A stretch of 64,000 nucleotides of DNA from assembly GCA_964247055.1 (NCBI GenBank), contig OZ176051.1, positions 9,362,001 to 9,426,000 of the forward strand. Direction: 5' to 3'. The stretch comes from Paragordius varius. Taxonomy: Eukaryota; Nematomorpha. Each line of letters opens with the position of its first letter. Position 1 is the stretch's first letter. The notes beneath the pieces were generated by a model. The model made no database searches. It worked only from the letters and a program-made list of their open reading frames with translations, and had not been told where the DNA came from. The position numbers were made by a program, and so were the translations under genes. Positions 36,481-50,254 of this stretch are shown one piece after another.

Positions 36481-38925
36481 CCGAACGAAGCTAAAGTTGA
36501 GGCCTTACCGATTTCCGAACGAACATGACAACGCCAAGTGCCAATCTCGCTAATGATAATATCAAGTTTGAGGAATGCGTTGATTATATGACAAATGTTA
36601 TGGAGGCGAAAGATATCCCTGTAAAGAACAAGCTCTCAAAACAACCTTACTTGCCTATGGTGGTCTATTGGTTGTGCGCAAAATAAATCAACGACTGTAT
36701 CCCAAAAAAATAAAAGATGCATCATGGAGCGAGATAATGACAACAGGCCTAAAAGAATTTAATCCCACAAAATCAAAATTTCAAAGCAGTTTTGAATTTT
36801 TTCGACTTGTGCGGAGCAACGCTAAATCTTTCACCCAATTTTTAGAACGGGTTAAGATCGCAGCCGAAGAGTCCAAATTCAATGATTCGATTGGGAACGT
36901 ATTCGGGATGCTTTCGTCATTGGTTTACGGCAACCTCAATTGGAAATCGATATACATTCAAGGTATCCAGATGCCTAGATCAACGGACAACCCGTGCCAC
37001 TAGAAACGACAATCGTTGAGGGAGTAGCCATGGACCAAACAAATGTCCTGCCTGGAACCGTAATTGGAAAAAATGTTGAAAACTCAACCACTTCGCTAAA
37101 ATGTGTACAAAAAACGCTGCCAAGAGTATGTTCAACCGCCAGATCCATATAAAAGAAATGCCAGCACGGGGACGCAGAATGTTGTCTATTAAAAGAAAAA
37201 ATGCCAAAGGCACCTGGCTTGGATTGGATCACGAGATTCAACATCGACATTCCTAAAGTACGAATTAACTTTCTTAAACTTGATAAAATTATTGAAAATT
37301 TTCCTAATGTATTTAAAGAGGAATTAGGCTGTTACATTGAGCCGGTTAAATTCATATAACATCAAATGCCTCCCTCAAGGTTTGGCCTTGTCGCCGAGTA
37401 CCGTTTCCCCTAAGAGCAAAAGTTGAGAACGAATTGCTAAGATTACAAAAATTAGACACTTTGGAACCAATAGATCCCAACCTCACACCTCTTACATGGG
37501 CCACGCCCACCGTCAATGTGCTAAAAACGAATGGAAAGGTAAGAATTTGTATGGATTTTAGAGTTACGATCAACAAATGGCTGACGGAGGACTCACATAT
37601 CATTCCAACGTTTGATGGTTTAGTAAGTAAGATCGAAGGCCAAGTTTTCACTAAGATTGATCTGAAAGATGCCTATCTACAAATGCCCATAACTAAAGAA
37701 TCACAACACCTCCTAACAATTCCAACGCACAAGGGTTTTTCCGCTACAAAAGGATGCCTTTCGGACTGTCAAAAGTACCAATAATTTTTCAACGAGTCAT
37801 GGACCAGGTTATATAAGATTGTCCCGGCACTTGTGCATATTTAGATGATGTTAGGCACATTTAAAAAATCTTAATGTTTTAAATGGGTTAGAATTAGCAG
37901 GTTTTAAATTAAGAAAAGATAAAATTGGTAAACTTTCTTTAAATTATCTGGGATTTTAAATAAGTAATAAAGGTATAAATCCTTGCAAGAAGAAAGTAAA
38001 AGCAATCAATGATTTTAAAAAACCTGTGGATAAAAATCTTAAATAAGTTTTTTAGGATTTTTAACGTTTCATGAAATATTTATACCCAAGCTTCAATTGA
38101 TTGGTGATTTACATAGTTTAACAAGTAAGAACGTCAGATGGAACGGTCGGAAAAATACGAGAAAAGTGGAAAGCAGCGAAGGAATTATTAAGTGAACAAG
38201 TATTTTTAACACCATACGATCCGGATAGAAAGTTAGTAATTGAAACCGATGCCTCAGACATAGGGTTTGGATGTATTTTAAGTCCTGTAGTAAATGGTGA
38301 TAGAAAACCCATTGCCTATGGTTGAAGAAAATGTAGTACCCGATGTGAACTACTTCACGATAGAAAGGAAATTAAAGGCTATTGTTTTTGCATTAGAAGA
38401 GTTTCATAACTTCGTTTATGGTAGTAGGTTTGAAACTTTGACAGAGTACCACTGGTTATGTTGAAAAATAGGGATAGAAATTTGAAAGAAATTGAGAATG
38501 CGAAAGTTTTAAGATGGGGTAACCGACTGAATGATTATGTTGAATCAAGTTATCAGGCGGGTCCGAAAAATAGAGCCGATTACTTGTCAAGATGCCCCGG
38601 GGAAGATAATGTTGAAAAAACTGATAGGGATTACATGGTAACGAGACATCTTAGGTTCCTAAATTGTCATAACATTCATTTAAGTCGAGATGAGATCTGG
38701 AGAGAGACAGTAAAGGATAAATTGCAAAAGGTAATCAAGGCTATTCATAATCAAGATTGGAGTGATGTTGAGTTGGCTGGGTTTACGAACCGGAAAGGAG
38801 AAATTTCGTACCAATATGGATTGCTAAGTTTGAACGATATCGATCATCCCTCGGTTGCTTTGTATCTCAAATCAGTCATTTCTTTGGCTAAAGCCTTCCA
38901 GTCCTTATTACGGTATTTATAAAAA
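36460..38925 (+). mobile_element. Ty3/gypsy retrotransposon fossil, plus strand
   Basis: An ATTGGTGGCCAATCG segment at 36462, of the kind found just inside gypsy 5' LTRs, is followed by a gag-like region (36530-37003), reverse transcriptase (about 37400-37850; VRICMDFR and FTKIDLKDAYLQMPI blocks), RNase H (about 38200-38450; VIETDASDIGFGCIL) and a spacer region to 38922. No integrase or 3' LTR was recognised, so it looks truncated at the 3' side and has several breaks. It is a different family from the block B fossil and opposite in orientation. Confidence 0.75.
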
Positions 38926-39035
38926 TGCACGGATATCTTAAATTTATTACAAAACTTTTAAATAAGACCAAATATAAATCGCGATTAGAACTTTTTTCCA
39001 TCTAATTGATTAAAATTTTAACACGCCTCAAAAAA

Positions 39036-39760
39036 TCAATCACCTCCCTGAAATATATGTCCACATAATTCATCATCCAGGTGATTGAGCTTAAAAATAA
39101 GCTCATTCACATGGCTTATTGTGAATCGATTCTTATTATTCAGGAAAAACATGATTGCCATGCCAGAAAAACTATTTGTTTTATGCGGCAAATTTGGCAA
39201 GCCATTTTCTTTGAAATTATTAAAGTGGTACTCTGTTCGCGTATCCATTGATGCAAAGAGGTAGTCAATGTAAGGTAAGGTGTCTACAGGTGATGCGTAT
39301 ATCCCATCGAGAATAAGTTTCATTTCACTCGTTCTGTGTAATTCGGATTTGTTATGTTGTAAAATCGTAATATCTTCTAACACATTCCGGTTGTTTTTTA
39401 TTAATGCATGTTACCACTTGTTGGTGAAAGTAACAGTTTTACCCGCGGGTTTTAAGATTTCATAATAAATAACACTCTGATCCTACCAACACAGCATTGT
39501 CTTTTTGCAAAAGCAATTTTGGCTGTTGTTCATAGACCGTCATCTTTGCAAGATAAAGCCACAAATTTTACGCATTTGCAAATTAACCCATTCTCATAAC
39601 CTATCACATTTTGAGGCAAACTGATTTTCTTTCGTCACAATGATGGATAACTATTTTATTGCGATTTGATGTCATTCAAATTGTGTACGACCCATTTTCC
39701 GAGTTTATGTGCCTTTCTCTTTTGCAGACTATGTGATACATGTAATGCTTCTCCCATTTG
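39036..39760 (-). mobile_element. Mariner-type DNA transposon, decayed
   Basis: On the minus strand HKLGKWVVHNLND (about 39710) matches the G-x-W-V-P-H-E-L block of mariner transposases. YEILKPAGKTVTFTNKW matches Y-E-L-L-x-P-G-Q-T-V-T-A-x-x-Y. LQHNKSELHRT replaces L-Q-H-D-N-A-R-P-H, so the second catalytic Asp is lost here. DYLFASMDTRTEYHFNNFKE matches D-Y-x-L-F-x-S-M...F. The last 115 codons (39383-39036) are open; upstream several frame changes separate the blocks. No terminal repeats were found. Confidence 0.6.
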
Positions 39761-40620
39761 CCGTTATCGAGATATATCATTAATTAACTATTGTCCTTTA
39801 TCATTAGCAAAGATGTGGTCTATGTGAGCGCCCACTCACTTTTACATTGAAATCAGAACTTTTAAATTAAACATGTTTCATACTTGTAGTCGATTGAGGT
39901 TGATTAATATGCAGCAAACAATGACTCTCAACAGCCTTTTTTTCAATGAAATAAAGCAATCTTGATATAAAGCTTTTTTATAAAATTCGACATGATTGAT
40001 GAATGACAAGAGCAAGGGCAAGAGGCCTACGTATGTTTATTAAATGTCTAATTAATAAAATGGGGTCTGTGATAAATAATCGTATGCGTACTCTGCAATG
40101 ACGTCGTCTCTTAGTTGAATCAATAAGTATATGACAACATCAGATATATCCAACTGATTTAAAAATATATGAATGGGTATTTGATTTGACTAATATTTTG
40201 TCATTTATTTAGAAAAAATAATATTTTTGCTGTTATTTTAATAATTTTCGATATATATTTCATGTATATTTTACAGTGGTTAAACAGTTATTATCTATAT
40301 TATATTAATGGTTGTGTATAGGAAAATAAAAAATTCATTGATAAGTTTTGTGGTAATACAGGTTTGTATATTACCTTTTCTAAACGGTTAAAAAATAGCC
40401 CGTTGGAAAGTATATTATCAAATAAATTAAATATTTAAATTGTATTATCATTTGTAATGTAGTAGGATTTATAGCAAATAGATATTAAAAAACATTATTT
40501 ATATATTTAGATTCAATTAATACATAAAAATATTTCCCAATTTTTGATATTCATGATAGAATTTACGGTAAAGTTGTTTGTGTGATTTAAACTTAATTAA
40601 CTGTTCATGCAGTGAGGATT
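39761..40620. other. Nothing recognised
   Basis: AT-rich sequence between the mariner relic and the long palindrome; no coding frame with support. Confidence 0.3.
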
Positions 40621-41059
40621 TCGATTTTAATGCTCCTTTAATTACTTTACATTTTGGTAATATAATTTTAACCCAAATATAGTCCGATAATTAATTAACA
40701 AAATCTATTTCATTATATTTTTTTGAATTTTATATCATAATAATAATGGATGTTTGCCGATCAATTATAATCTGATGTATTCGAATGAATCAAAGCTATT
40801 TTTTGTGTTTAATTATATATTGTATGATTAAATATTATTTTAAAACTTACGGAAGGTATTAAAAAATTAAACACAAAAAATAGTTTTGATTCATTCGAAT
40901 AGTCTACATCAGATTATAATTGATCGGCAATCTATTATTATTATGATATAAAATTCAAAAAAATATAATGAAATAGTTTTTGTTAATTAATTATCGGACT
41001 ATATTTGGGTTAAAATTATATTACCAAAATGTAAAGTAATTAAAGGAGCATTAAAATCG
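40621..41059. repeat. Long near-perfect palindrome, arms about 195 bp
   Basis: The left arm starts CGATTTTAATGCTCC at 40621 and ends near 40815 (TTTTTGTGTTTAATT). The right arm starts near 40863 and ends GGAGCATTAAAATCG at 41059. A spacer of about 45 bp separates them. A few mismatches and small indels occur along the arms. It carries no ORF of note. Its right end coincides with the start of homology to receptor copies 1 and 2. Confidence 0.8.
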
Positions 41060-42237
41060 AGTAATAATTTATGAATAGCTAAAAACTTTGAGATAATGGA
41101 CATCGAAATGATAAATGCGATTAAAATTCTGGAAAAAAAGTAATTATTTCTTGCAATTTGCGGGAAAATAGCATTTTTATCGCACATTAGCTTGAATAAA
41201 ATATTAACCAATAGAGGGAAACTCAATTATATTTTATTATGTATATGTATCATAAGCCTAATCCTAAACTTCAAAACTTGAATATAGAACGAGATGAGGA
41301 TTAAATTTTGTAAGCAAATAGGTTGGTTCGAACCCAACGGAACATGTTCTTGCTAAGTTCGGTGCTATTTAAATGAATTTTCTAATCGAACAACTTCCCA
41401 AACTATTGGTAAATGAAATAGCCTAGTAATAATTAATGCTAATATAAATTAGTGATTGTATTCACAAAAGCTTACAGCATTGGTACTCAACAACAAAAGA
41501 TAAAGGGACGAAAAAAAATTTATCTTGTCGCAAGGGCCAAGTAACCATGTAATCCGATAAAAATTTCAGAGCTCTTTGACACATTTGCAGATATTTATAC
41601 TTAAAATAAACATTTCAAAATATAAAAAATTATTTAAGGGAAAAGATCCCTTAGAGTGGTTGGAGTACCACTGATAAAATGATTTTAATAATCCTAACCT
41701 AATTTAATTACAAAAGGGCTTTTACGTACGGCAGAACCGTGAAAATGAAACCGATAATACTCTCGCTTCAATAAATATTTCAGCTCAAAACATAAAATAG
41801 ATATAAAATTTTAGGGCAAATCTAAACAACACCTAAAAATATATTCTAAAAGTTAAATATTTTATTGACTTTGTTATTAAATTATTTTTGGAATATTAAA
41901 ATTATGAATTTATTTGATAAATCCAAAAACTTTCGCGGGCCGCAAATTATTGCAGAAGGCCGCGTGTAGGACCGTGCTGGTAGATAAATGGAATCGAGAT
42001 ACTACTGTTGGTTTATGAAGCTTTAATTATCTCTTTAAATCAACGTTTTACTTATTCAAAGTTGTGGGATCAAATAAGAATTTGCCTAAAATGTTTATTA
42101 TTTATTTGTGAGATATAGTTAATTTTTGTAAATCATCACAAAACGAGATAAGTATTAGATGTTTTGTCTTATTATTAGTTTCAATTGATTATTAACAAGA
42201 GCGATTTGATCACCGGCTGAAAGAAGCAACTTTATAC

Positions 42238-44720
42238 AAGAATTCGCTGTGCATTTGATTGTATACGGAGACTGATATTTAGCATACACAGTTATTCTTG
42301 TGGAATATTGGTTTGGTAAGAGGTGAGGCTTGATTTGGTCCCAGGTGCTTGCCTCACTATTCCATCCGATATCTAATATATCGATAAAGGGTAATATATT
42401 ACACATTAGTAAAAAACGCATATCATTAACATAAGAGGTTTGTTTATAAACATATATTATGGGCAAAATTTTATGCGAATGGTTTTAATACTCGTATTCA
42501 TCAATGATTAAAAATCAAATAAAACTCATTTACGATTGTGTGAGTGTATGCATGGCGATATTTGCTTTCACTAATCAGTTAACATACTGTTGTTTGTTAA
42601 ATTTTAATTTTACGCCAGTAAGTATTAACTAATGCCCAAACTACATTTTCCGAAAATAAAATACATGCTGAGAATTATAAATAATCTATATATTTTTTAT
42701 CTAAATAATAAATAATTCACAATATAATAAAACTTTGTGTGACATATTGCGCATATATATTCCCTAAAGTGAACATCAAGTAAAAATACATTTTCGTTTA
42801 TTTTTATTTGTAATTTTTTTTTTAATATTAAAGGGTTGATGTTAAGTTGCATTATATCATTAAATTCTTTTAATTTTTTTAAAAAAATAAGTACTTTTGG
42901 AAGCAGTTTGGCACTTTTGAGCTACCAATTTGATTTCATGTAGAGAATCCGATTTTTTTAGATATATTTTGTCGTATTTGGATATTTCTTTTCTCGAACC
43001 ACTTAGTATCAACTTATTATTGTCCATGTAGGTTTTAAATTTAGTCAGGTATTCATAAGAAGGGCCAAGAATCTCAACATCTTTTATATTCCATCCAAGT
43101 GTTGAGAAACTAACTGTATTTTCACACTGATAGTATTTCCGAACACTTTTCGCTAATATATATTATATTAAATTAAGCCTAATTATTCTATAATAACGTG
43201 AGGTTTTTAGATTTTGAATTATTTTAGTAAAAAAATTTATATAACTCAAATTTTAATATACGTTAATAGAGTTTTCTTAGAGCACTAATACACAATATGG
43301 AATTAACTTAACAAAAAGTTTGCAGCTCATGTTTTTTAATATTTACGATTAATAGGTATGTACCGGAATATTTGTTTTTTTTGCAATGGAAAAGATGTTA
43401 AATATTGAATAATATATAATTGTAATAAAAAAATTAATAATTAAACTTACTTAAACTTTTGGGCATATATTTAAAGTTTCCAGCTTTGTCCCACGTTCCT
43501 GGATAAATAATACATAGTTTAAGTTATTTTTCTAGTTTATAACAAGGAGAATTGCCTAAATTTTGAGAGCATTAACACACTGGTCTACCAGGATTCACAG
43601 TAATGATGGAAAAATTTTACACTTAATTATAAATATATATGACATGTAAAAATTTTAAATAAATAATAAAAACCATCAAATTTAGTTTTCCATCTTCTAT
43701 ATACAAAATTATTCACGAAAAGGGCTAAAAACTCATCAGGAATCGCTGTTATATTAGCTTGAATAGAGCCGTTGGATATTTGATTTATTCTATAAAAACT
43801 ATGAAGGTTTAATTCACATGTTTTTGCTAAATTTGGGTCATTGAACAAATCGGAACAATCTTTCTCAAATATAAATCGTCCATTGTAGCTCTTGTAATCC
43901 GTCAAAGGGTAGAAAATTGTTGCAAGAAATCTAATTTCTTTACCATCTACGTTAATGGTCCAATATCCAGCATAATCACATTTACCAGGTATATTAAAGA
44001 TTAATTTTGTTTTGTTTGACACCTGAAAGGGCACTTTTTTTCCATATTTGGTAGTTATTTGAATGGTAGGGGGTGTTTTTGAATTTTTAAGAGGTTGCCA
44101 AAACTCATGTATATCGAATTCACACTTTTTGATCTTATTTGGTGATACATCTATGCCTCCTGTAGTTACTATAAATCGAGAAATTACATTACAAAATATT
44201 AGACATAGAAAAAAAATATAAAATATCTATTGATATTGATAAATTGGGCAAAAAACGTAACATAGTGTGTAAGGATAACACATATATTGTTATATTGTTA
44301 TTCAATGATATTTAGCGAAAAGCGGTTATTACAAAATATATGCATCATTCACCTATGAATCATACGTAAAAAATTAACACTTGCACATTGTAAGAGTATT
44401 ATAATATTAAATTTATTACCTTCAAGAGAAATATTTCCATGCTTTATTGTTACACCATTTTTCAAAACGGAATAAGGGCCATCAACTAAATTCAATTTAG
44501 GCGCTATCTCTTGATCAAGAAATTGGGAATAATTAACATTAGGGTAGGAAAATGTTCCAAACGCAAAATTGACAGTTATGTTAGCTCGACCTTGATACTC
44601 ATCAAGAAGTTGATAATAATATTCTTGACCAAATGAAACCCAAATATCATTAGGACTTGGTTGCTCCTGAGCTAATGTACTGTAGAACCCAAATAGGAAG
44701 AAAATTGGTAGTAAAATCAT
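42238..44720 (-). pseudogene. Receptor copy 3, ectodomain only (acceptor lost)
   Basis: Exons are complement(44420..44720, 43674..44168, 43451..43498, 42895..43152), plus exon 5 at 42238-42507. Exons 1-4 are open, with intact GT-AG sites; exon 2 is one codon longer (GGIDVSP) and more diverged (WTINVDGKEIRFLATIF). The exon 5 acceptor reads AA instead of AG at 42508-42509, and codon 7 of the exon is TAA, so the normal 3' end cannot be made. The TM and C2 exons are missing because the copy ends at 41060. It is most likely a pseudogene, or makes a shortened secreted protein through another splice. A TATA box at 44760-44767 is retained. Confidence 0.68.
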
Positions 44721-44759
44721 TTCAAAAAATTTAATAGCTTTGATATAATTATTGGAGGT

Positions 44760-44767
44760 CTTATATA
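44760..44767 (-). promoter_or_regulatory. TATA box of receptor copy 3
   Basis: TATATAAG, 40 nt upstream of ATG 44720, as in the other copies. Confidence 0.45.
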
Positions 44768-47239
44768 GAAATGCTTTAAAATAAAATGGGCCCTACATAT
44801 TAAAGGAGATAAAGCAAATATTATTGAAATTTGGCAATGTATAATGATATTGCAGGCTACTAAATAAATATTTTTTAATTTTCTTTGGACCAAAATCCTA
44901 ATTTTTATGTATTTCGACAAAAACATTATGTAAAACTCGTGTCTAATACATTAGTTTTGTAAAATGTCAATATTTGCAATAAACCAAAACAACTTGCCCG
45001 ACAGTTATTACGGTAAACAATAAATTAAAGTGTATTTGATCTGGCTAAGCTTACAATCTCAAATCTGGTTTAAACACGATCGCCAATTTTAAATTATATA
45101 ACTCAAAATTTGTATTATAGTTAATTTATTATATATAAAAAAGGAATAAACTGTATAATTTTAAGTGATTTGAAGAGCATGAAACGGAATCTTATAGAAG
45201 GTTCACGACAAAATAAATAAATTTTGCGAAAAGAAAATATAGAGATACACTGGTAGTTTTTCATTAAATAATGCCAACAACTATATCTTTATTTTTATTA
45301 AATACCAATAAAATGCCAAAAATTTACCTATATGTCGTATTAATTATTAGCTTTTAACAAATATTTTAAATAACCTACTTAAAAAAGTTTTTGAGCCAAC
45401 CCACAATTTAGTTCAATTCGGAATGTTTTCAACTTTAAGCGATTATAATTTAAGAAATTAGGAACTTATATATATAATTCGGCATATTACCTGATGATCA
45501 ACATGAGCATATATAAATCAATGAAAATCCCATTTTAAGTCTAAATAGAATTATACCATTTAGTCCAGTTCAACACTTTTCCAACTAAACGCACATTTTA
45601 TCAAGTAAAGAGAGCATCGTAACTTCTAAACGTAACATTATTTGTAGTAAAAATTTTATTTAAGACCTGAAATTCAGCTAACCATATAAAATCTAAAAGA
45701 ATTCGTAATATAATTTATATAATAAAAAAAACTGTCTTTAAATGCAAAAATAATGTTGCGAAATGAAAAATTTGTCTTGCTTGAAAAATTTTATGGATAG
45801 AGGTTGTGGCGGGAGCTTGATAAAATGTTGCGATTGTTAAGATATTGTTGATTTTTACCGATTAGTTAACCTGGTAATTATTTAATTTTGATGATAATGA
45901 TTACATATTCATTTTCTTAGTCTAATGCAGCTTAATTAATGTAAACTATAGAATGTAATTTTTCAAAATACTAGCGTAAATCTCGTGCTGCTACGCGGGC
46001 TATTTGAAAAAAGGGACAATAAAATGATCCACATATGTGGATTATTTCGAAACATTATTTAATAGCTATGATCTCATAGGAATTTTAAAACAGTGTATTC
46101 ATACTAATATATTGTTTACTTGGGCGAAAAATAAAAAATGATTTTTGTGGACTTAATTTTTTTCAAAAAAATGGCATTTTACGGGGGGGAGCGGGTAAAA
46201 AGAGGGCCTAAAAAAGCGATCCGACTATGTTCGGCGCAATCGAAAATAAGTAACAAAAATCATATTTGAAAGAGAATGATCCAACACGTTCTCCGGAAAT
46301 TTGTCTCAAAGACAAATTTTTGTGGACTTCTCTTTTCAAAAAAACCGTTTTTTAGACGGGGTGGGCCCGAACTGTGGGCCTAATTTAAAAAAAGGGCGAA
46401 GCTATTGTCGGGGCATTCATTATGATTATATTTTCGATGGATTTGAATGGGTGTACCGGTTTTCTAGAAAAATATCACAAAGCCAGCATTTTCCATTTTT
46501 ATAAATATATATAGATTTCGATACTGTGACAAAAATAAACATATCTTTCTTTTATGGGATATTCATTAAAACTAAAATTGAATCGTTATCATTTTTAAAG
46601 GCAAACGATATATTAATATCATCCTTTTATTTTCTCTAAAATGTTCTTAATTTTATTGCTATTTTTTGTGTCATAAGACTCACAATAAGCGTTAGCCTAA
46701 ATATAAACTGGCTTATCGCTTTGCCTTTAAGGGTAATAGGTCTAAGTGTCGGGGGTCAATGATTTAGCCTTTAATGTCGGTATTTTAATTCGCATATGCT
46801 CAAACAGTTATGATTCAAATTGCCAACAGACAGTACTAATCTCATTTTTGTTTATTGTAAAAAAATTTAAATACCGATTTCTGATATCAATTTAATTTTT
46901 TTTAGATTTTATGCCAAAAAGCAAGACAATTTTTTATGCTACTTTTATAAAAGAGATCAATAATAAAAAACGATATATATAACGCCGCCCTCTAGTACCT
47001 TGCACAAAAAGTCTGGGGATTTTTTATGCTAACACACATTTTGTTCCCTTAACCACTCATATGCAACATCAAACTTTAATTTCCAGTGTAATAACTTTAC
47101 ATTTTAACTTAAGTTAAAAAAAATAAATTTATCCATTTGCAACATAACAATATTTTACCTATTATTTCATCTTATACTTACGATATACCAATATTGAAGG
47201 CCAAATAACTTAATTACAATAAAAACATTAACACATTTT
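44768..47239. other. 5' flank of receptor copy 3
   Basis: Noncoding, colinear with 7501-9380, including the two related TTTTTGTGGACTT segments (about 46140 and 46318). The extra stretch 46646-47176 shows no recognisable gene or termini. Confidence 0.4.
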
Positions 47240-48211
47240 TCAATCTATAATATTAATGATGTTGGATATCTCTTAGTTTATGTACAAACTCTGGGGCAGT
47301 TGTGACGATTCGACCATATTGTAAGATATCTGTGCAAGTTCTTGGATTAAATGTGGTGTATATTTTTAATCTAATCTAAATATCGTAGCTTAAGCCTTCC
47401 AAGTTTCCTAGCCCCTTCAACTAAGCCTAAGATTATCGCTTTTTCTAAGTTATCGGCTCTCATCACATGTCCGTAAACTCTGTGCTGAAAGGCATGAAAT
47501 TTTTGATGAAGGTTAGTTTGGGTTTAATATGTACTAATATTTTATATTGTATCTTTTGCTCCCATTCTAAACCAATATATCTATAGGTCCATAACTCAAA
47601 CGCTTTTATTTTATTGCAAATGACTTACAGCTTTAGTGCATTACTGGAAAACTTATTGATCTATTACACGCTTTTTGATGGAATTTGGAATTCTTTTGGA
47701 GAATGGATTTAAGTATGATTATTGCATTTTATGCCATTGCAGCTCTCCTGGTACTGCTGGTTGTAGAGGTGCCATTTATTAAAGTAGTAGATCTGAGGTA
47801 AGTTAAGTTTTTCTGAATGTTTTGTTCTTAAAATTCACAGTAAGTCCTCTTTTGTTGGGATAAGATTGTTGCGTCATCAGCGAAACGCAAGTTATTGGTT
47901 GTCTCGCCTTCTATTATGATGCCTGCTGAGTCATTTCTATTATATTTGTGATGTCAGTAAGTTAAATAGCGAAGGTGATAGTGTACATCCTTGTCTGACC
48001 CTCATTTCTCTATTTATTGTTTGGCTGGGGCTTGCTGAAACTCGTATAACTGCTTTTTCATTTGAAGATTGTTAAGATTTAATAATGTGCAGAGAAAATC
48101 CGCTTCACCCATAGTTTTTCATAGACCACCCTATCAAAGCCTTGGAGTAGTTCAGGAAGGAAAATATTTTTGTTGTATGCATTTGCTTGTTCTATCATGC
48201 GTTTTATATTA
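47240..48211 (-). mobile_element. LINE remnant, duplicated and truncated
   Basis: Same reverse-transcriptase relic as at 9390-10340, including the minus-strand FADDATIL block. Homology ends at 48211 (GCGTTTTATATTA), where the sequence switches to block B'. Confidence 0.65.
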
Positions 48212-49069
48212 CAAACTTGTGCCCTAGATATTTTTCTCAACATAGATATATAGAAATTTTAAGCTTTGGTCCATTATTTAATAATATTTATTTAGTTTCC
48301 TCCATGCTTTAATGAGTTGCCAAATTAATAATTATTTATCTCAACTGTTAATTTTTGTCTAACCTTACCACTTATTCCTACTGAATATATAATTGAATTA
48401 TGCAAAATTTTAAGATATATAGACATAATTCCAAGTAAGAAAGATTAACTAAAAGGTTCAGTAGCTAAGATAACTGTCAATTTTGCTTATGGAAATTTAC
48501 TTAGATAAAATTAAATACAATTTTTTTAAAAGTAATTAACCAAATAATACCTGTAGTAATTACTATCAAAAGCAAATTATATAATTTGATTGCTATGCAT
48601 ATCTAGGGCAGGGGTGTAACACATTTCGCGGACGGCATGCTTGTATCAAAAATTTGACGGGCCAAACAAAATATATGGGCATTAATAAAATTATTGAATT
48701 TAAAATATAAGAGTGCACAAATTATTGTTTATTTTAACAATTTTAGCTAGATCATGCAAAATTTTTGAGAAGATTTTTATAAAAAAATCACTTATGCTTA
48801 GATCTCATAAAATATTAAAATTTCTGGCGAACTCCATAAATATTTTGGAGGGACATGCGACTTGTTAGATATTTCTGAATTAGGGTAATAATAGTGATCA
48901 CATATTAGACTACTTTTTAATCGCCGTGAAATATTTTATTATATGATTAATTTTATTTTTGTCACTTATGTATTAATACGACCGTTTGTGATGCGCCTCT
49001 TAACACGTTAAATAAATTTACACTATTAAACACTATAAAACAACAATTAAATATTTTTTTCAAATCATA

Positions 49070-50090
49070 ATATGTTGCCTTGATATTTCCAATAATTAAA
49101 CATATATTTTCCACAATGCCCAATAACTTTTTAGTGTTTCTAACAATCAAACATATTTCAACAATGAAATAATTTTTCCAACAATCAAATTATGTGGCCC
49201 AATAATATTTTAGTTTTTCCTACAATCAACATATATTTATACAAAAAAATAATTTCTCCAACAATTTAAATATGTTGCCCAGCAATACCTAAGAGTTTTA
49301 ACAATCAAAGATAGATTTTTAATAACTAAATAATTTTTCCAATAATCAAAAGAAATTGCCCAATAATATTTTAGCATAACATTCAAAGCTATATTTTCAG
49401 CAATCAATATATGATGCCCAATAATAATTAGTGTGTCCGACAATCAAACCTTTATTTTCAACAATCAAATAATTTTTTTAACAATCAAAATATGTTACCC
49501 AATAACTTTCTATTGTTTCCAACACTCAAACATATATTTTCAACAATGAAATAACTTTTTTAATAATGAAAAGATGTTGTCAATAATATTTTAGTTTAAA
49601 CAACAATCAAACATATATTTTTAATAATCAAATTGCCATTGCGTTGCTGAACCGGATCGATCAAGAAAACCGTTTTTTGTTACCGTGAGGCCTTTAGATT
49701 TTTCCAATAATCAAAAGATTTTGCCCAATAATATTTTATTATTTCCAACAATAAAACATATATTGGCAACAATAATAATTTTTCCAACAATCTAAATTTG
49801 TTGCCCAGTAATTTGGTTATAACAACAATCAAACATATATTTCTAACAATCAAATAATTATTCCAACAATCAAAATATGTTGCCCAAAAATTTTAATATT
49901 TCCAACAATCAAACATATATATTCAAAAAGGAAATAATTTTTCCAACTATCACAATTATTTATAACATTTAAACTTATATTTTTAACAATCAAATAATTT
50001 TTCCAACAATCAAAATATATTGCCCAATAATTTTAGTGTTTCCAACAAGCATATAATTACAAATATCAAATTATTTTCAAACAATAAAAA
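49070..50090. repeat. Degenerate minisatellite, second copy
   Basis: Same array as 23500-24530, including the 60-bp non-repeat interruption. I counted fewer than ten differences over about 1.1 kb, and unit number and order are unchanged. Confidence 0.75.
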
Positions 50091-50254
50091 AAAGTTCCTG
50101 ATGGTGTGTGGAGTTTATTACAAAGAAAATATTTATTCATTACCAAAATTAAACTTATGTGTGTAATATCACAATACTTTAATTATAGACTAACTATTTT
50201 GCTTGAAGGCACAATTAACAATATTAACTCCGTGTATCACAAAGTGTTATAATT

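Larger units (their letters stand above)
41060..48211. repeat. Receptor segmental duplication, third copy
   Basis: Colinear with 3824-10340 of copy 1 and, as far as 45430, with 17965-22275 of copy 2. It begins at the palindrome end and stops at 48211 inside a LINE, where block B' starts. Approximately 530 bp at 46646-47176 have no counterpart in copy 1. Confidence 0.75.

Noticed and set aside
36975-37651. Minus-strand frames over 36975-37651
   Set aside because: Antisense to the plus-strand gypsy fossil, whose sense strand carries the recognisable blocks.
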